This document shows, one piece after another, positions 24,147 through 33,109 of a stretch of 64,000 nucleotides of DNA. Within the stretch, counting starts at the first letter, position 1. The number at the start of each line of letters is the position of its first letter. The position numbers and the translations under genes were made by a program. The DNA comes from QWHO01 sp039809865 (lineage in GTDB: Bacteria; Vulcanimicrobiota; Xenobia; Xenobiales; QWHO01), in assembly GCA_039809865.1 (NCBI GenBank), contig JBDHVW010000008.1:86669-150668 (forward strand), in the 5' to 3' direction. The notes beneath the pieces were generated by a model. That model was given only the letters and a program-made list of their open reading frames with translations, ran no database searches and had not been told where the DNA came from.

Positions 24147-24923
24147 CTAACCGCGCTGGAGCTGGTTGGCCTGACGCATCATCTCGTCGGCGGCCTGCAC
24201 GCCCTTCTGGTTCATATCGAAGGCGCGCTGGGCCTGGACGATGTTGATCATCTCTTCCACGATGTTGATGTTGGACTTCTCGAGGTGGCCCTGGGCGCAC
24301 ACGCCCAGTCCGTCTTCGCCCGGAATCGCTTCCGTCTTGGCGCCGCAGGTGGGACGCTCGAGGTAGAGGTTGCCGCCGATCGCTTCCAGCCCGGCCGGGT
24401 TGAGGAAGCGGGTCAGCTTGATCTGGCCGATCGTCTGCGGCTCGGTGCTGTCGCTGCCGATGCGCACTCCTTTGATCTCGCCCTTGGGGGTGATCTCGAT
24501 GTTGGTCATGTCCTTCGGGATCTTGATGCCGAGGGACTGACCCGACTGCGTGACCAGCTCGCCCTTGTCGCCGTCATACTTGAAGGCGCCGTCGCGGGTG
24601 TAAGCCTGGGTGCCGTCGGGCAGCTGCACTTTGAAGAAGCCGTCGCCCTGAATGGCCACGTCGAACGGGTTGTTGGTCTTCTGCAGCGAGCCCTGGCTGA
24701 ACATCCGCTGGGTGGAGGTGGCCTTGACGCCCATACCCACCTGGGTGCCGCCGGTGGCTTCCGCGTTGGGGTCGCGCATCGTGGCGTAGAGCAGGTCTTC
24801 GAACGTGACCCGGGACTTCTTGAAACCGACGCTCTGGTAGTTGGCCAGGTTGTTCGACACGTTGTCGATGTTCATCTGCTGGGCCATCATTCCCGAAGCC
24901 GCGGTGTAGAGCGCTCTCATCAT
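24147..24923 (-). CDS. flgG: Flagellar distal rod protein FlgG
   Basis: 258 residues, the expected length. N-terminal rod motif ALYTAASGMMAQQMNIDNVSNNLAN, internal TQRMFSQGSLQKTNNPFDVAIQGDGFF, and the C-terminal helix of rod/hook proteins (VEEMINIVQAQRAFDMNQKGVQ). FlgG forms the distal rod. It sits between flgF and flgJ in the usual order. Two ATGs are adjacent; the nearest AGGAGG is 13-16 nt upstream. Confidence 0.94.
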   Translation of the reverse strand: MMRALYTAASGMMAQQMNIDNVSNNLANYQSVGFKKSRVTFEDLLYATMRDPNAEATGGTQVGMGVKATSTQRMFSQGSLQKTNNPFDVAIQGDGFFKVQLPDGTQAYTRDGAFKYDGDKGELVTQSGQSLGIKIPKDMTNIEITPKGEIKGVRIGSDSTEPQTIGQIKLTRFLNPAGLEAIGGNLYLERPTCGAKTEAIPGEDGLGVCAQGHLEKSNINIVEEMINIVQAQRAFDMNQKGVQAADEMMRQANQLQRG

Positions 24924-24961
24924 AACGGTTACGTGTCCTCCTAAATTCTTTCTTTAATCTC

Positions 24962-25735
24962 TTAGCGAACTTTACCGAGCTCGTTGACGGCCTTCTGGAG
25001 GCGCTGGTCGTGCGACTGCAGCGCTTTCTGGTTGGCCTCGAAGTTCCGCATCACCATCAGGAGATCGACCATTTCCTGAACCGAGTTCAGGTTGCCCATC
25101 TCGACATAGCCCTGCTTGACGGAAAAGTGGTTGGTGGCTTTCACGCCGCCGTCGGGGGCGGCGAAGTTGGTGTCGCCCGCCTTCTTCATCATGTTGCCAT
25201 CTTCGAACGTGCTGACCAGCAGCTTGTCGATCTCTTTGCCGTTGACCTGAATGGCGCCATCGTCGGTGACCTTGAAGTCGGTGCCGTTAACTTTGATCGG
25301 TCCCTTCTGGCCCAACAGGAACGAGCCGTCGGCGGTCACCAGGTGGCCGTCGGTGGAGAGGTGGAACGTGCCGGCCCGGGTGAACTTGATGCCTTCGGGG
25401 GTCTGGATGGTGAACATCCCCTTGCCGTTGTCGCTCAGCGCCAGGTCGAACGGGTTGCCCGTCTCTTTGAGCGCGCCCTGGGTGCAGTTCGTGAGGGTCT
25501 GGGAGTTGAGCCCGCCCGTCTTCTCGAGCCCGCCGTTGGTGACGACCTCGCCCGAGGTCTGGCGCATCCCGGTCATTCCGAGCTCGCGATTGAGCACGTC
25601 GGAGAACGACGAGACCACCATGCTTTCTTTGCGGAACCCTACGGTGCTCGCATTGGCCAGGTTGTTGGTGATGATGTCCTGTTTGATCGACATCTGCATC
25701 ATCCCCTGGGTGGCCATTTTCATCCCATCAAGCAT
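24962..25735 (-). CDS. flgF: Flagellar rod protein FlgF-like (FlgF/FlgG family)
   Basis: 257 residues from the ATG with GGAGGT 10 nt upstream; a GTG 18 nt earlier is less likely. It shares the FlgG fold: SIKQDIITNNLANASTVGFRKE at the N-terminus, GALKETGNPFDLALSDNGKG in the middle, and VQEMVDLLMVMRNFEANQKA at the end. The gene order relative to flgG indicates FlgF (proximal rod). A second FlgG-like protein remains possible because the family is hard to subdivide by eye. Confidence 0.86.
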   Translation of the reverse strand: MLDGMKMATQGMMQMSIKQDIITNNLANASTVGFRKESMVVSSFSDVLNRELGMTGMRQTSGEVVTNGGLEKTGGLNSQTLTNCTQGALKETGNPFDLALSDNGKGMFTIQTPEGIKFTRAGTFHLSTDGHLVTADGSFLLGQKGPIKVNGTDFKVTDDGAIQVNGKEIDKLLVSTFEDGNMMKKAGDTNFAAPDGGVKATNHFSVKQGYVEMGNLNSVQEMVDLLMVMRNFEANQKALQSHDQRLQKAVNELGKVR

Positions 25736-25808
25736 TCGAACCGGCACCTCCACCTGTGATACCCCTGAACTCTTTAAAATTCGGGGCTTGAAACGAACTA
25801 ACCTCTAG

Positions 25809-26105
25809 TTAATTTTCTTCAACTCCGCCCTGAGCAACCCAGGCGTCATTGAGTTCCTGAGCAAAGTTGACGATGGTCGTCATCAGCTCGTAAATCCGCG
25901 AGTCGATGCGGGCTCCCTCGGTTTCGGCCTGCAGGAGCTCGTCCACCATCTCGGCGTCTTTACGGACCTCCACCCCGGACTGCTGGGCTTTGGCGATGAT
26001 CGCCTCGGCCTCGGCCCCCTGACCCGCGGCCACCACCTTCGGACGCCCGTCGGCGCCCATCCGCATGGCCACGGCCCATTTGCCCATGTCGTCAGGCCTG
26101 GACAC
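25809..26105 (-). CDS. FlhB C-terminal domain-like protein (FlhX/YlqH type)
   Basis: 98 residues. It matches the cytoplasmic C-terminal domain of the export switch protein FlhB after its cleavage site: AVAMRMGADGRPKVVAAGQG, EAEAIIAKAQQSGVEV, and EMVDELLQAE. There are no membrane helices and no NPTH self-cleavage motif, as in Bacillus YlqH, which is also encoded after a FliK-like gene. It may replace cleaved FlhB-C in substrate switching. The GTG start at 26105 has GGAG 7 nt upstream and overlaps the FliK-like gene by 14 nt. Confidence 0.82.
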   Translation of the reverse strand: MSRPDDMGKWAVAMRMGADGRPKVVAAGQGAEAEAIIAKAQQSGVEVRKDAEMVDELLQAETEGARIDSRIYELMTTIVNFAQELNDAWVAQGGVEEN

Positions 26106-27528
26106 TGACCCGCTCCATCGAATCGAAATCCTGGCGGTCGACCACTTTGCGGCGGCCCTGGAAAGCCCGGAACGTGGCGCCGATCTGGGTCACGTCCCAG
26201 CCCAGCCACTCCACCCGCTCCTTGAGCGCCGGCAGGAAGCGCTCCACGAAGGTGCGCACCGGCTCGGACGGCGTGCCCACGTCGATGATGGCGCTGTCGC
26301 CGCACAGGTCCACCACGAAGCTCAGCTCGCCCAGGTGCTCGGTGCACACCAGGAACTCGAGCTTGCAATCCTCCGAGTCGACGGTGCGCGAGCCATCGTT
26401 CTCCTGGCGGTAGCGGATCCAGACCTCGGCGGTGTCGCCCATGTTGAGCGGCAGCGGCATCTGGAAGTAGAAGAACCCGAATTGCTCGGCGGTTTTCTGC
26501 TGGTTGATGAGCTGGTGGGCCTGGAGGTTGTCCTCGAGGTCCTTCATCATTCCCAACACGCCACCCAGGTTCTCGGCATCGGGGTCGCTCTCGAGCTGCT
26601 GGCGGATGAGCTGGAGCTCCCTGGCGAGGTTCCAATCTTCCTCGTCCGGACCGCCGCCCGGGCCCACGCGGGCCTCGATGCCCATATCGCGCGCCAGGTC
26701 CTTCAAGCGCTTGGAGCTCTTCTTCTGACTCAGCGCCTGGTTCGGCTCGATGACCACCTCGCCCAGCAGGCCCGGCACCTGCGACAGCAGCTCCATCGCC
26801 TTGGCGTTGGCGGTCGTGGGCGACTCGGCCATCTTGCGGAACTCGGTCTGCAACTGCATCATCTGCGTCCCGACCTGGGGGTTGTTGGTCAGGAAGTTGG
26901 CCAGCGTGGCAACGTTCTGCGGCGTCACCGGGATGTTGTTGCTCTGCAGGAAGAACGTGGCGCCCACTTTGTTGGGCGTGGAAGCCTGGTTGCCCGGCTG
27001 CTGCTGGCCCACCTCGGCCAGCACGCTCTTGAGGAACGTCAGGTTCTCTTTGGTAACCGGCACGCTGTGCTCCACCATGGAGTGGGCCAGCTGGATGTTC
27101 TCTTCGCTGGCCGGCATGTGGTCGTGCATCAGGGCCTCGGTCAGGTCGCCCTTGCTCATCGCCTCGCCCGGCTTGGGCATCACGGTGAGATGGAGCTGAC
27201 CGCCCTTCTCGCCCTGGACCTGGACCAGCAGCTTTTGACCGACCTGAAGCGGGACCTCGGCCTGCGCCTGCAGGGTCTGATCGCCGAACTTGAGCGTGAA
27301 CTGGCCGCGCTCCTTGCCGGTGACCTCGCCGCGCAGCAGTGTGCCGGGCGGGAACGAGAGCCCCTGGGGGAGGCGCGCCGTCAGCGTGGGGCCGTGGGGG
27401 GCCTGGGCCTGGGGAGGAGTGAGCAGGTTGCGGGTGCCGCCCGTGTTGAGACCGGGGTTGAAACCGCCGGGCACCCCGGGGCCTTGCATACCACCGCGGG
27501 TGGGGAAACCGCCGCCGAGCATGTTCAT
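26092..27528 (-). CDS. FliK-like flagellar hook-length control protein
   Basis: 478 residues. Gly/Pro-rich N-terminus, a helical middle including SVPVTKENLTFLKSVLAEV, and a folded C-terminal part (about 340-478) resembling the FliK C-domain (FFYFQMPLPLNMGDTAEVWIR). The pairing with an FlhB-C-terminal-like gene mirrors Bacillus ylqG-ylqH. Its role would be hook or rod length control and export specificity. ATG start with AGGAGG at 8-nt spacing. First gene of the flagellar string on the minus strand. Confidence 0.75.
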   Translation of the reverse strand: MNMLGGGFPTRGGMQGPGVPGGFNPGLNTGGTRNLLTPPQAQAPHGPTLTARLPQGLSFPPGTLLRGEVTGKERGQFTLKFGDQTLQAQAEVPLQVGQKLLVQVQGEKGGQLHLTVMPKPGEAMSKGDLTEALMHDHMPASEENIQLAHSMVEHSVPVTKENLTFLKSVLAEVGQQQPGNQASTPNKVGATFFLQSNNIPVTPQNVATLANFLTNNPQVGTQMMQLQTEFRKMAESPTTANAKAMELLSQVPGLLGEVVIEPNQALSQKKSSKRLKDLARDMGIEARVGPGGGPDEEDWNLARELQLIRQQLESDPDAENLGGVLGMMKDLEDNLQAHQLINQQKTAEQFGFFYFQMPLPLNMGDTAEVWIRYRQENDGSRTVDSEDCKLEFLVCTEHLGELSFVVDLCGDSAIIDVGTPSEPVRTFVERFLPALKERVEWLGWDVTQIGATFRAFQGRRKVVDRQDFDSMERVSVQA

Positions 27529-27584
27529 CCGTCGCTCCTCCTTCCGTTGGCAATAAGGCGCAGGAGTCCCTGGCCTCTCTCGCC

Positions 27585-27590
27585 ATTATA
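27585..27590 (-). promoter_or_regulatory. Candidate -10 element (TATAAT) upstream of the flagellar operon
   Basis: The minus strand carries a consensus TATAAT 57 nt upstream of the FliK-like start. No good -35 is found at 17 nt; TTACAT lies 19 nt upstream. A perfect CGAGTT-GTA-AACTCG inverted repeat at 27628-27642 lies further upstream and could be an operator. No FliA-type TAAA-N15-GCCGATAA site was recognised. Confidence 0.4.
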
Positions 27591-27716
27591 GGAACGGTTT
27601 GTTAACCACATGTAACCACCGTGTGTCCGAGTTGTAAACTCGCTCGACCGAAAGTAGGCGTTTTTCCAGGTTTTTCGCCATTCCGGAATGGATCGGGCGG
27701 GCCGCCGTCGTAGTGC

Positions 27717-27917
27717 GTGGACGTGGCGGTTTGCGGATGGTGCGGCAAGTTCGACAAGCACGTCGAGGAGGTGACCAACGGGGCCACCGTCCTGCTGCTC
27801 TGCCCCTTCTGCTTCGCCCAATACGAAATCAAGCAGGGCAAGGAGCTGTCTCCCGCGGAGCTGACGCGACCGCCCGGCTTCATTGAACGGATCAAACGTT
27901 GGTTGTTTCGACGATAA
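27717..27917 (+). CDS. Small zinc-ribbon protein
   Basis: 66 residues from GTG. Two CxxC knuckles, CGWC and CPFC, separated by about 19 residues, predict one zinc-binding site; the C-terminus is basic (IERIKRWLFRR). It is divergent from the flagellar operon and overlaps the start of the TldE-like gene. There is no strong ribosome-binding site; a second GTG 6 nt downstream is an alternative start. Function unknown. Confidence 0.55.
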   Translation: MDVAVCGWCGKFDKHVEEVTNGATVLLLCPFCFAQYEIKQGKELSPAELTRPPGFIERIKRWLFRR

Positions 27918-29209
27918 ACGCCCGTCCCCCCGCTCAGCGCTTGCTCGGATTAGCCCTGCGGCGATGCCGCGACGCCGAGATTTGCTGGGAAGAGCGGATC
28001 GACCTCGACCTGGCCGCTCCCGATACGCCCCGGCGGGTGGAGGGCTGGGGACTGCGCGTCAACTATGAGGGCGGACTGGGCTTTGCCTGGGGTGACCGGC
28101 AGGAAACGCCGGAAAACCTGCTCGAGCAAGCGGTAGCAGCCTCGCGCGAGCATCCTGGACAGGGCGTCCTGTTCAGCCACGGCCTCCCCTTCTCTCCGGC
28201 CAACCAGGTGCTCGAGCCGGTCGACCTGACGCCCGTCTCGGAGGAGCTGCAGCACCTGGTGGCGCGCATCCAGTTCTTGCTACCCTCGCTGCTGCCGTCC
28301 TGGACCACGCGCATCCGCGGCGGAGTGCGCTTCCAGCGGATGACGCTGACCACCCGCGCGGGCGAGCAGAGCGCCCACCGCACCCTGGTCTACCTGGCGG
28401 TGCACGCGGACGAGCCGGCGCCCATCCACGCCTCTTTCATCCTGCGCAAGGTGCCCCAGCTGCCGGGCGAGCTGCTCATCGAGCTGGCCTGGCGCGCCGC
28501 CCATTCCAAGCCGCCCAAGAAGGGCTTCGAGCTGATGCTGGGAGCGCGTCCGGCAGTCTTCAGCCCGGGCGCCACCGCTGCCCTGATACGCGACCTGGCC
28601 AACGACGTGCTGGACGGCTCGCGTCCGGGTGAGCTCAGCACTTCGGGCAGTTTGACCCTGACCGACGACGGTCTGCGTCCGGACGGCCCGGGCTCGACAC
28701 CCTTCGACGGCGAGGGCCTGGCGCGCCGCCCGGTGGTGCTGATCGAGCGAGGTCAGCTGTTCAACTACCTGACCGACCGGTTGTATGCCCGCAAGCTGGG
28801 CGCGGAGCACGCCCCGCTGGCCGTGCGCGACTGGGGACGTCCCCCGCGTCCGGGCTTCTCGAACCTGATCGTCACGCCGGGCAACTCCTCGCTGCCCGAG
28901 CTGTGTCGCACCGAAAAAGACTCGGTCTTGTTGGATCACCTGGTCCCCTGCAACGCCCTGCGCGCCCCGGGCGAGTTCTGCCGCCTGGCTCAGCTGGCGT
29001 TCAAGCTGAAGAACGGTCGCCCGGCCGAGCGCCTGGCCCCGGTGCTGGTGCGCGGCACCTACAACGATCTGTTGTCGGACATCGAGCTGGCCCGCGAATC
29101 CAGCTGGCACGGCCGCTGCCTCACCCCCGCCCTGGCGGTGAGCTCGGTCTCGCTCGAGGTGGCGGACGGCGTCCAGGAGTCGAACGAAGACCCCGGGACG
29201 TGGTGGTAG
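27899..29209 (+). CDS. TldD/PmbA (TldE)-family protein
   Basis: 436 residues from a TTG with weak upstream signals. The C-terminal half fits the TldD/TldE fold: PAVFSPGATAALIRDLANDVL, TPFDGEGLARRPVVLIERGQL and LFNYLTDRLYARKLG, ending in FCRLAQLAFKLKNGRPAE. The HExxxH zinc motif of TldD is not seen, as in TldE/PmbA, so this is probably the non-catalytic type. TldD-TldE pairs degrade unfolded peptides and process some ribosomally made peptides; no TldD partner is adjacent, so one would be needed elsewhere. Confidence 0.75.
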   Translation: MVVSTINARPPAQRLLGLALRRCRDAEICWEERIDLDLAAPDTPRRVEGWGLRVNYEGGLGFAWGDRQETPENLLEQAVAASREHPGQGVLFSHGLPFSPANQVLEPVDLTPVSEELQHLVARIQFLLPSLLPSWTTRIRGGVRFQRMTLTTRAGEQSAHRTLVYLAVHADEPAPIHASFILRKVPQLPGELLIELAWRAAHSKPPKKGFELMLGARPAVFSPGATAALIRDLANDVLDGSRPGELSTSGSLTLTDDGLRPDGPGSTPFDGEGLARRPVVLIERGQLFNYLTDRLYARKLGAEHAPLAVRDWGRPPRPGFSNLIVTPGNSSLPELCRTEKDSVLLDHLVPCNALRAPGEFCRLAQLAFKLKNGRPAERLAPVLVRGTYNDLLSDIELARESSWHGRCLTPALAVSSVSLEVADGVQESNEDPGTWW

Positions 29210-29242
29210 GTTGACCGGGATCGGGCGAAGAAACACAGAGTT

Positions 29243-29755
29243 ATGAGCCTGGTCCTGCCAGAACGTTTCGAGATCGTGCGAGGGGAGATTATCCCATTGA
29301 GCCCGACGGGGGGACGCCACGGCGAGGTCGAAAGCAATGCTATCCTGATCCTGGGTGGAGCCATCAAGGCTCGGCGAGTGGGCCGAGTCTACGCAGGGGA
29401 AGTCGGCGTCGTCATCGCGGCCGAGCCACAGACGGTGCGCGGAGCTGACATGGCCTGGATCCACGTCAGCCAGGAGCCAGTGCAGCTCAGCCCGGAGGGC
29501 TATCTGCTGACGCCACCCACACTCGTCGTCGAAGTGCTCTCCCCCAGTGACCGCGCCAGCGAGGTGGAGACAAAGACTCAGGAGTATCTCCAGATCGGGG
29601 TTCAATTGGTGCTTTTGCTAGACCCCAAGAATCGCTGCGCCACTCTGGCCCGACCCGACTCGACACGCGTCGTCCTGAGTGCTGAGCAGGCTCTCGAGCT
29701 GCCCGGTCTTCTGCCCGATTGGTCCGTTTCGGTCGCGTCCTTCTTCGAGGACTGA
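29243..29755 (+). CDS. Uma2-family PD-(D/E)xK nuclease-like protein
   Basis: 170 residues. The fold is recognised from SPTGGRHGEVE, the GADMAWI Asp, PTLVVEVLSPSDRASEV (the E-x-L core strand and following Ser-Asp), and KTQEYLQIGVQLVLLLDP. Uma2 proteins are abundant in cyanobacteria and some other phyla, with unclear roles, possibly DNA cleavage. 34 nt after the TldE-like gene; converges with the cupin gene. Confidence 0.85.
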   Translation: MSLVLPERFEIVRGEIIPLSPTGGRHGEVESNAILILGGAIKARRVGRVYAGEVGVVIAAEPQTVRGADMAWIHVSQEPVQLSPEGYLLTPPTLVVEVLSPSDRASEVETKTQEYLQIGVQLVLLLDPKNRCATLARPDSTRVVLSAEQALELPGLLPDWSVSVASFFED

Positions 29756-29757
29756 AC

Positions 29758-30129
29758 TCAGGCTTTCTTAGCCAGCTCCAGCTCGTTCCACTGCTTGCCG
29801 AGGGGCACTTTGTCCCCCTCTTTGAAGCCGATGCGGGTCAGCAGCACGCGGCTGATGTGGGGGGTGTCGTTGTGGAAGGCGAGCACGTCGCCCGGCTCCA
29901 CCTCGAACGTCTGGCCCGCCTGAGGACGGAACAACCGGCCCGCGATGAACAGCTGACAGCCGCCCGAGCGGACGAAGCAGACGAAGACGCGCTGCTCTTT
30001 GTGGCTGTGGGCGTCGATGATGGCGCCGGGGGCGATCTCCAGCATCTCCACGCGGGTGTTCGGGTCGCTGAAGAGGATGCAGGTTCCGTCCGCTTCAAAC
30101 GTCAGGGTTTCGGGCACGATCGCTTTCAT
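29758..30129 (-). CDS. Small cupin-domain protein
   Basis: 123 residues forming a single cupin barrel. Metal-site candidates are HSHKEQRVFV (first cupin motif, H-x-H-x3/4-E-like) and PGDVLAFHNDTPH (second motif). EMLEIAPGA and the Gly/Pro turns are typical. It could bind a metal and a small ligand; the substrate is unknown. Divergent from the lipoprotein gene at 30192. Confidence 0.75.
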   Translation of the reverse strand: MKAIVPETLTFEADGTCILFSDPNTRVEMLEIAPGAIIDAHSHKEQRVFVCFVRSGGCQLFIAGRLFRPQAGQTFEVEPGDVLAFHNDTPHISRVLLTRIGFKEGDKVPLGKQWNELELAKKA

Positions 30130-30191
30130 GCCGCTGGGCTTCGGGAAGGCCGGAGGGAGCCCTGCAGGCGGGGACGAAGCGCCCGGCCGCC

Positions 30192-31328
30192 ATGAAAAAA
30201 TTCTTTGCCCTTCTCGCTCTCACCACGCTCGTGCTGGTCAATTGCGGGGGCGACCCCGTCGAGCCGGTCGCTCCCACGATCCCGCCCGTTCCCGAAAGCT
30301 TCGTCGACCCCACCGCCAGCCTTGACGCCGGCGTGACCTACGGACGGCTGGTCTACATCGCGCCCTTCGCGCAGCTGCAGGGCCAGGTCTCCATCGGGGA
30401 CGGCTCTAACGTGCAGGACAACGTGCTCGTCACGGGGCCCACCTCGATCGGCGACGAGGCCATCCTGGCGCACGGCTGTAGCGTCATCGCCTCCCGTATC
30501 GGAGCGCCCGGTGGGAAAGCCTGCTTCGTCGGCTTCAATGCCCTGGTCGACGGCGCCACCGTCGAGCCCGACGCGATGGTTGGCATCCTGTCTCGCGTGG
30601 GCCCTGGAGTGACGCTGCACAGCGGCTTCCGAGTGTTGCCTGGCAAGAACGTCGCTACCCAGGACGAGGCGGATGACCCGGCCCTCGGCAAAGTGGTGCC
30701 GGTGACCGATGCCGACCGCGCCTTCATGGCCGGCGTGCTGCATGTCAACGACGACCTGGCCCTGGGTTACGCCCAGCTCCAGGCGCAAGACCCGGACGCG
30801 GTCAAGGGCATCGGGGCGGACCCGGCCAGCGTCGAGGATCCCGACATCCACACGCCCACTCTGGCGGGCGTGCCCACGCTCGACCCGACCTTCCGCAATC
30901 GCATCGTGGGCGAGGTGTTTCTGGAGGACACTCTGGCTCAGCTGTCGCTGGCGATGGGTAACCGCGACAGCATCCGAGCCGATGAGGGTGGGCCTTTCCA
31001 GCACGGCCCCATCACGCAACTGGGCGACGAGGTGACCTACCACGCGCTCGAGGACAGTGAAATCACCGTGGGAAGCGGTATCCGCGTGGGCCTGCACGCG
31101 GTCATCCACGGCGGCGAGGACATCGACAACAACCCGCCGGCGGGAACGCACATTCAGAACAACGTCACGATCGGCCCGAGAGCGGTCGTGTTCCGTTCCG
31201 ATGTCGCCGACGACTGCATCATCGGCGAGGGGGCCCTGATCGACGCTTCGCAGCTGACGGCGGGCACGGTGGTTCCGGACAAGACGATCCTGATCAAGAA
31301 TCAGAACCTCGGAACGGTGGAGTGGTAG
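30192..31328 (+). CDS. Lipoprotein with left-handed beta-helix, gamma-carbonic-anhydrase-like
   Basis: 378 residues. Signal peptide with lipobox LVNC (Cys18). Then hexapeptide repeats characteristic of LbetaH proteins: VSIGDGSNVQDNVLV, TSIGDEAILAHGCSVI, NALVDGATVEPDAMVGIL and a second block, VTIGPRAVVFRSDVADDCIIGEGALI. Organisation and His positions (AHGCSV, LHSGF) recall gamma-class carbonic anhydrases. Whether all three zinc histidines are present cannot be judged by eye. The stop directly abuts the next gene's ATG, suggesting joint function with that Rossmann protein. Confidence 0.7.
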   Translation: MKKFFALLALTTLVLVNCGGDPVEPVAPTIPPVPESFVDPTASLDAGVTYGRLVYIAPFAQLQGQVSIGDGSNVQDNVLVTGPTSIGDEAILAHGCSVIASRIGAPGGKACFVGFNALVDGATVEPDAMVGILSRVGPGVTLHSGFRVLPGKNVATQDEADDPALGKVVPVTDADRAFMAGVLHVNDDLALGYAQLQAQDPDAVKGIGADPASVEDPDIHTPTLAGVPTLDPTFRNRIVGEVFLEDTLAQLSLAMGNRDSIRADEGGPFQHGPITQLGDEVTYHALEDSEITVGSGIRVGLHAVIHGGEDIDNNPPAGTHIQNNVTIGPRAVVFRSDVADDCIIGEGALIDASQLTAGTVVPDKTILIKNQNLGTVEW

Positions 31329-33107
31329 ATGGATATTCGCGGCACAACGGTCCTGGTTCTGGGGGGCGGAGGCATGGTGGGGCGCGCGGTCTGCCGCGAG
31401 CTGCTCCCTCAGGCCCCCAAGCGTATCGTGCTGGCCTCGTTCAGCGAGGGTGAGACGAAGTCGGCCCTGGCCACGCTGGAGGCGGAGTTCGCCCACCTGC
31501 GCCGCTTCGACCCCGCGCTGCCCGAGGTGGAGCTGCACGGCGAGTGGGGCAACCTGTTCGTGCGCGAGGAGTACGCCGGCAAGACCTTCGCCGAGATCCT
31601 GAAGTCGTCCAAAGGGCGCAGTGACCTGATCGAGGACACGTTCGTGCCGCTTTCCAAGGAAACGCTGGCACGGATGACGCTCTACCAGATCATCACCCGC
31701 AACCGCCCGGACGTCATCGTGGACGCCGTCAACACGGCCACCGGCATCGCCTACAACGACGTGTTCACCCAGGCGCGCCGCGTCTGGAGCGAGCTGCAGG
31801 CCTCGGACGGGCCTCCCTCGCGCGAGTCGGTGGAGCAGCTGATGTGCAGCGAGTACATCCCGCAGCTCATTCGCCACGTCGAGATCCTCTATCGCTCGAT
31901 GGTCAAGGTCGAGACCAAGGCTTACATCAAGGTCGGCACCTCGGGCACGGGCGGCATGGGCTGGAACATCCCCTACACCCACGGCGAGGAGCGCCCGTCG
32001 CTGCTGCTGCTGAGCAAGTCGGCGGTGGCCGGTGCCCAGACCCTGCTGCTGTTCTTGCTGGCGCGCACCCCCGCGGTGCCGACGTTCGACCCCGAGGATG
32101 CCGAGGAGTTGAGCCTCAAGCGCCCTCCGGCCACCAAGGAGATCAAGCCCACCGCGATGATCGGCTGGCGCGAGATCGGTTACGGTGAGATCCGCCGCAA
32201 GGGCAAGCCGATCGCGCTGGACGACGTGCGACTGGGTGAGGCCGTCTCTTTGCAGGACGGCCAGACGCTGGTCCTGGATGACCCGGCGATGGAGGTCAAG
32301 CAGCTCGGCAAGAACCTCAAGACGGTCTACGTGGACACGGGTGAGAACGGGATGTTCAGCGCCGAGGAGTTCGTGGCCATCACGTCGCCCGGCCAGATGG
32401 GCTTCGTGACCCCCGAGGAGATCGCGCGCAACATCGCCGACGAGATCCGCGGCATCAATACGGGTAAGGACGTGATCAACGCCCTGAACGTAACCAGCAT
32501 GGGCCCCACCTACCGGGCTGGATTCCAGCGCGAGCGCGCCATTCGCAAGCTGCGCGAGCTGGAGAAGCAGCACGGCACCGACTCGGTGGCCTTCGAGATC
32601 CTGGGTCCGCCGCGTTTATCCAAGCTGCTCTTCGAGGCGCACCTGCTGCGCCGCCACTGCAAGACGCTGCAATGCGTGGCCGACAGCGACCCGGGGGAGC
32701 TTTCGAAAGCCTGCCTGGCCATTCTGGAGAGCGACCCGGAGCTTTTGTCGACCCCGGTGACCCTGGGCATTCCAATCCTGCTCGAGGGGATGAAGCTGGT
32801 GCGGGGCAAGTTCATCAAGACCCCCCCGGCCCACGGCGCCGCCTCGGTGGTGGCCGGCCCCGGCAGCTACGACGAATGGGCCGACGCCGGCTGGATCGAC
32901 CTCCGCGTCCAGAACATGGACTGCTGGAAGAAGCGCGTCCAGAGCATCCTGACGGAGATCGCCAGCATCCCCTCGTCGGACACCTCGTCGCGCTACGTGC
33001 GCGACCGCCATTTCTGGCTGGAGGAAGGCGGCGGCGAGATCCACCCGGGCGAGTTGGTGGCCTGGATCTTCAACACCGAAGACCGCGGCGAACGCGGCCG
33101 GGAGTAG
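31329..33107 (+). CDS. Large Rossmann-fold protein of unknown function
   Basis: 592 residues, cytoplasmic. The N-terminus has a nucleotide-binding loop, VLVLGGGGMVGRAVCREL, as in NAD(P)-dependent reductases and epimerases. Also visible: PDVIVDAVNTATGIAY, YIKVGTSGTGGMGWNIPYTH and GWREIGYGEIR. The length is about twice that of a simple short-chain reductase, so the C-terminal half (from about residue 270) is an extra domain I do not recognise. It starts at the base after the carbonic-anhydrase-like lipoprotein's stop. Substrate unknown. Confidence 0.65.
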   Translation: MDIRGTTVLVLGGGGMVGRAVCRELLPQAPKRIVLASFSEGETKSALATLEAEFAHLRRFDPALPEVELHGEWGNLFVREEYAGKTFAEILKSSKGRSDLIEDTFVPLSKETLARMTLYQIITRNRPDVIVDAVNTATGIAYNDVFTQARRVWSELQASDGPPSRESVEQLMCSEYIPQLIRHVEILYRSMVKVETKAYIKVGTSGTGGMGWNIPYTHGEERPSLLLLSKSAVAGAQTLLLFLLARTPAVPTFDPEDAEELSLKRPPATKEIKPTAMIGWREIGYGEIRRKGKPIALDDVRLGEAVSLQDGQTLVLDDPAMEVKQLGKNLKTVYVDTGENGMFSAEEFVAITSPGQMGFVTPEEIARNIADEIRGINTGKDVINALNVTSMGPTYRAGFQRERAIRKLRELEKQHGTDSVAFEILGPPRLSKLLFEAHLLRRHCKTLQCVADSDPGELSKACLAILESDPELLSTPVTLGIPILLEGMKLVRGKFIKTPPAHGAASVVAGPGSYDEWADAGWIDLRVQNMDCWKKRVQSILTEIASIPSSDTSSRYVRDRHFWLEEGGGEIHPGELVAWIFNTEDRGERGRE

Positions 33108-33109
33108 GT

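Noticed and set aside
30126..32573. Very long (815-residue) minus-strand ORF
   Set aside because: Antisense to two recognisable genes (LbetaH lipoprotein and Rossmann protein); no family motif, and composition is that of a shadow frame.
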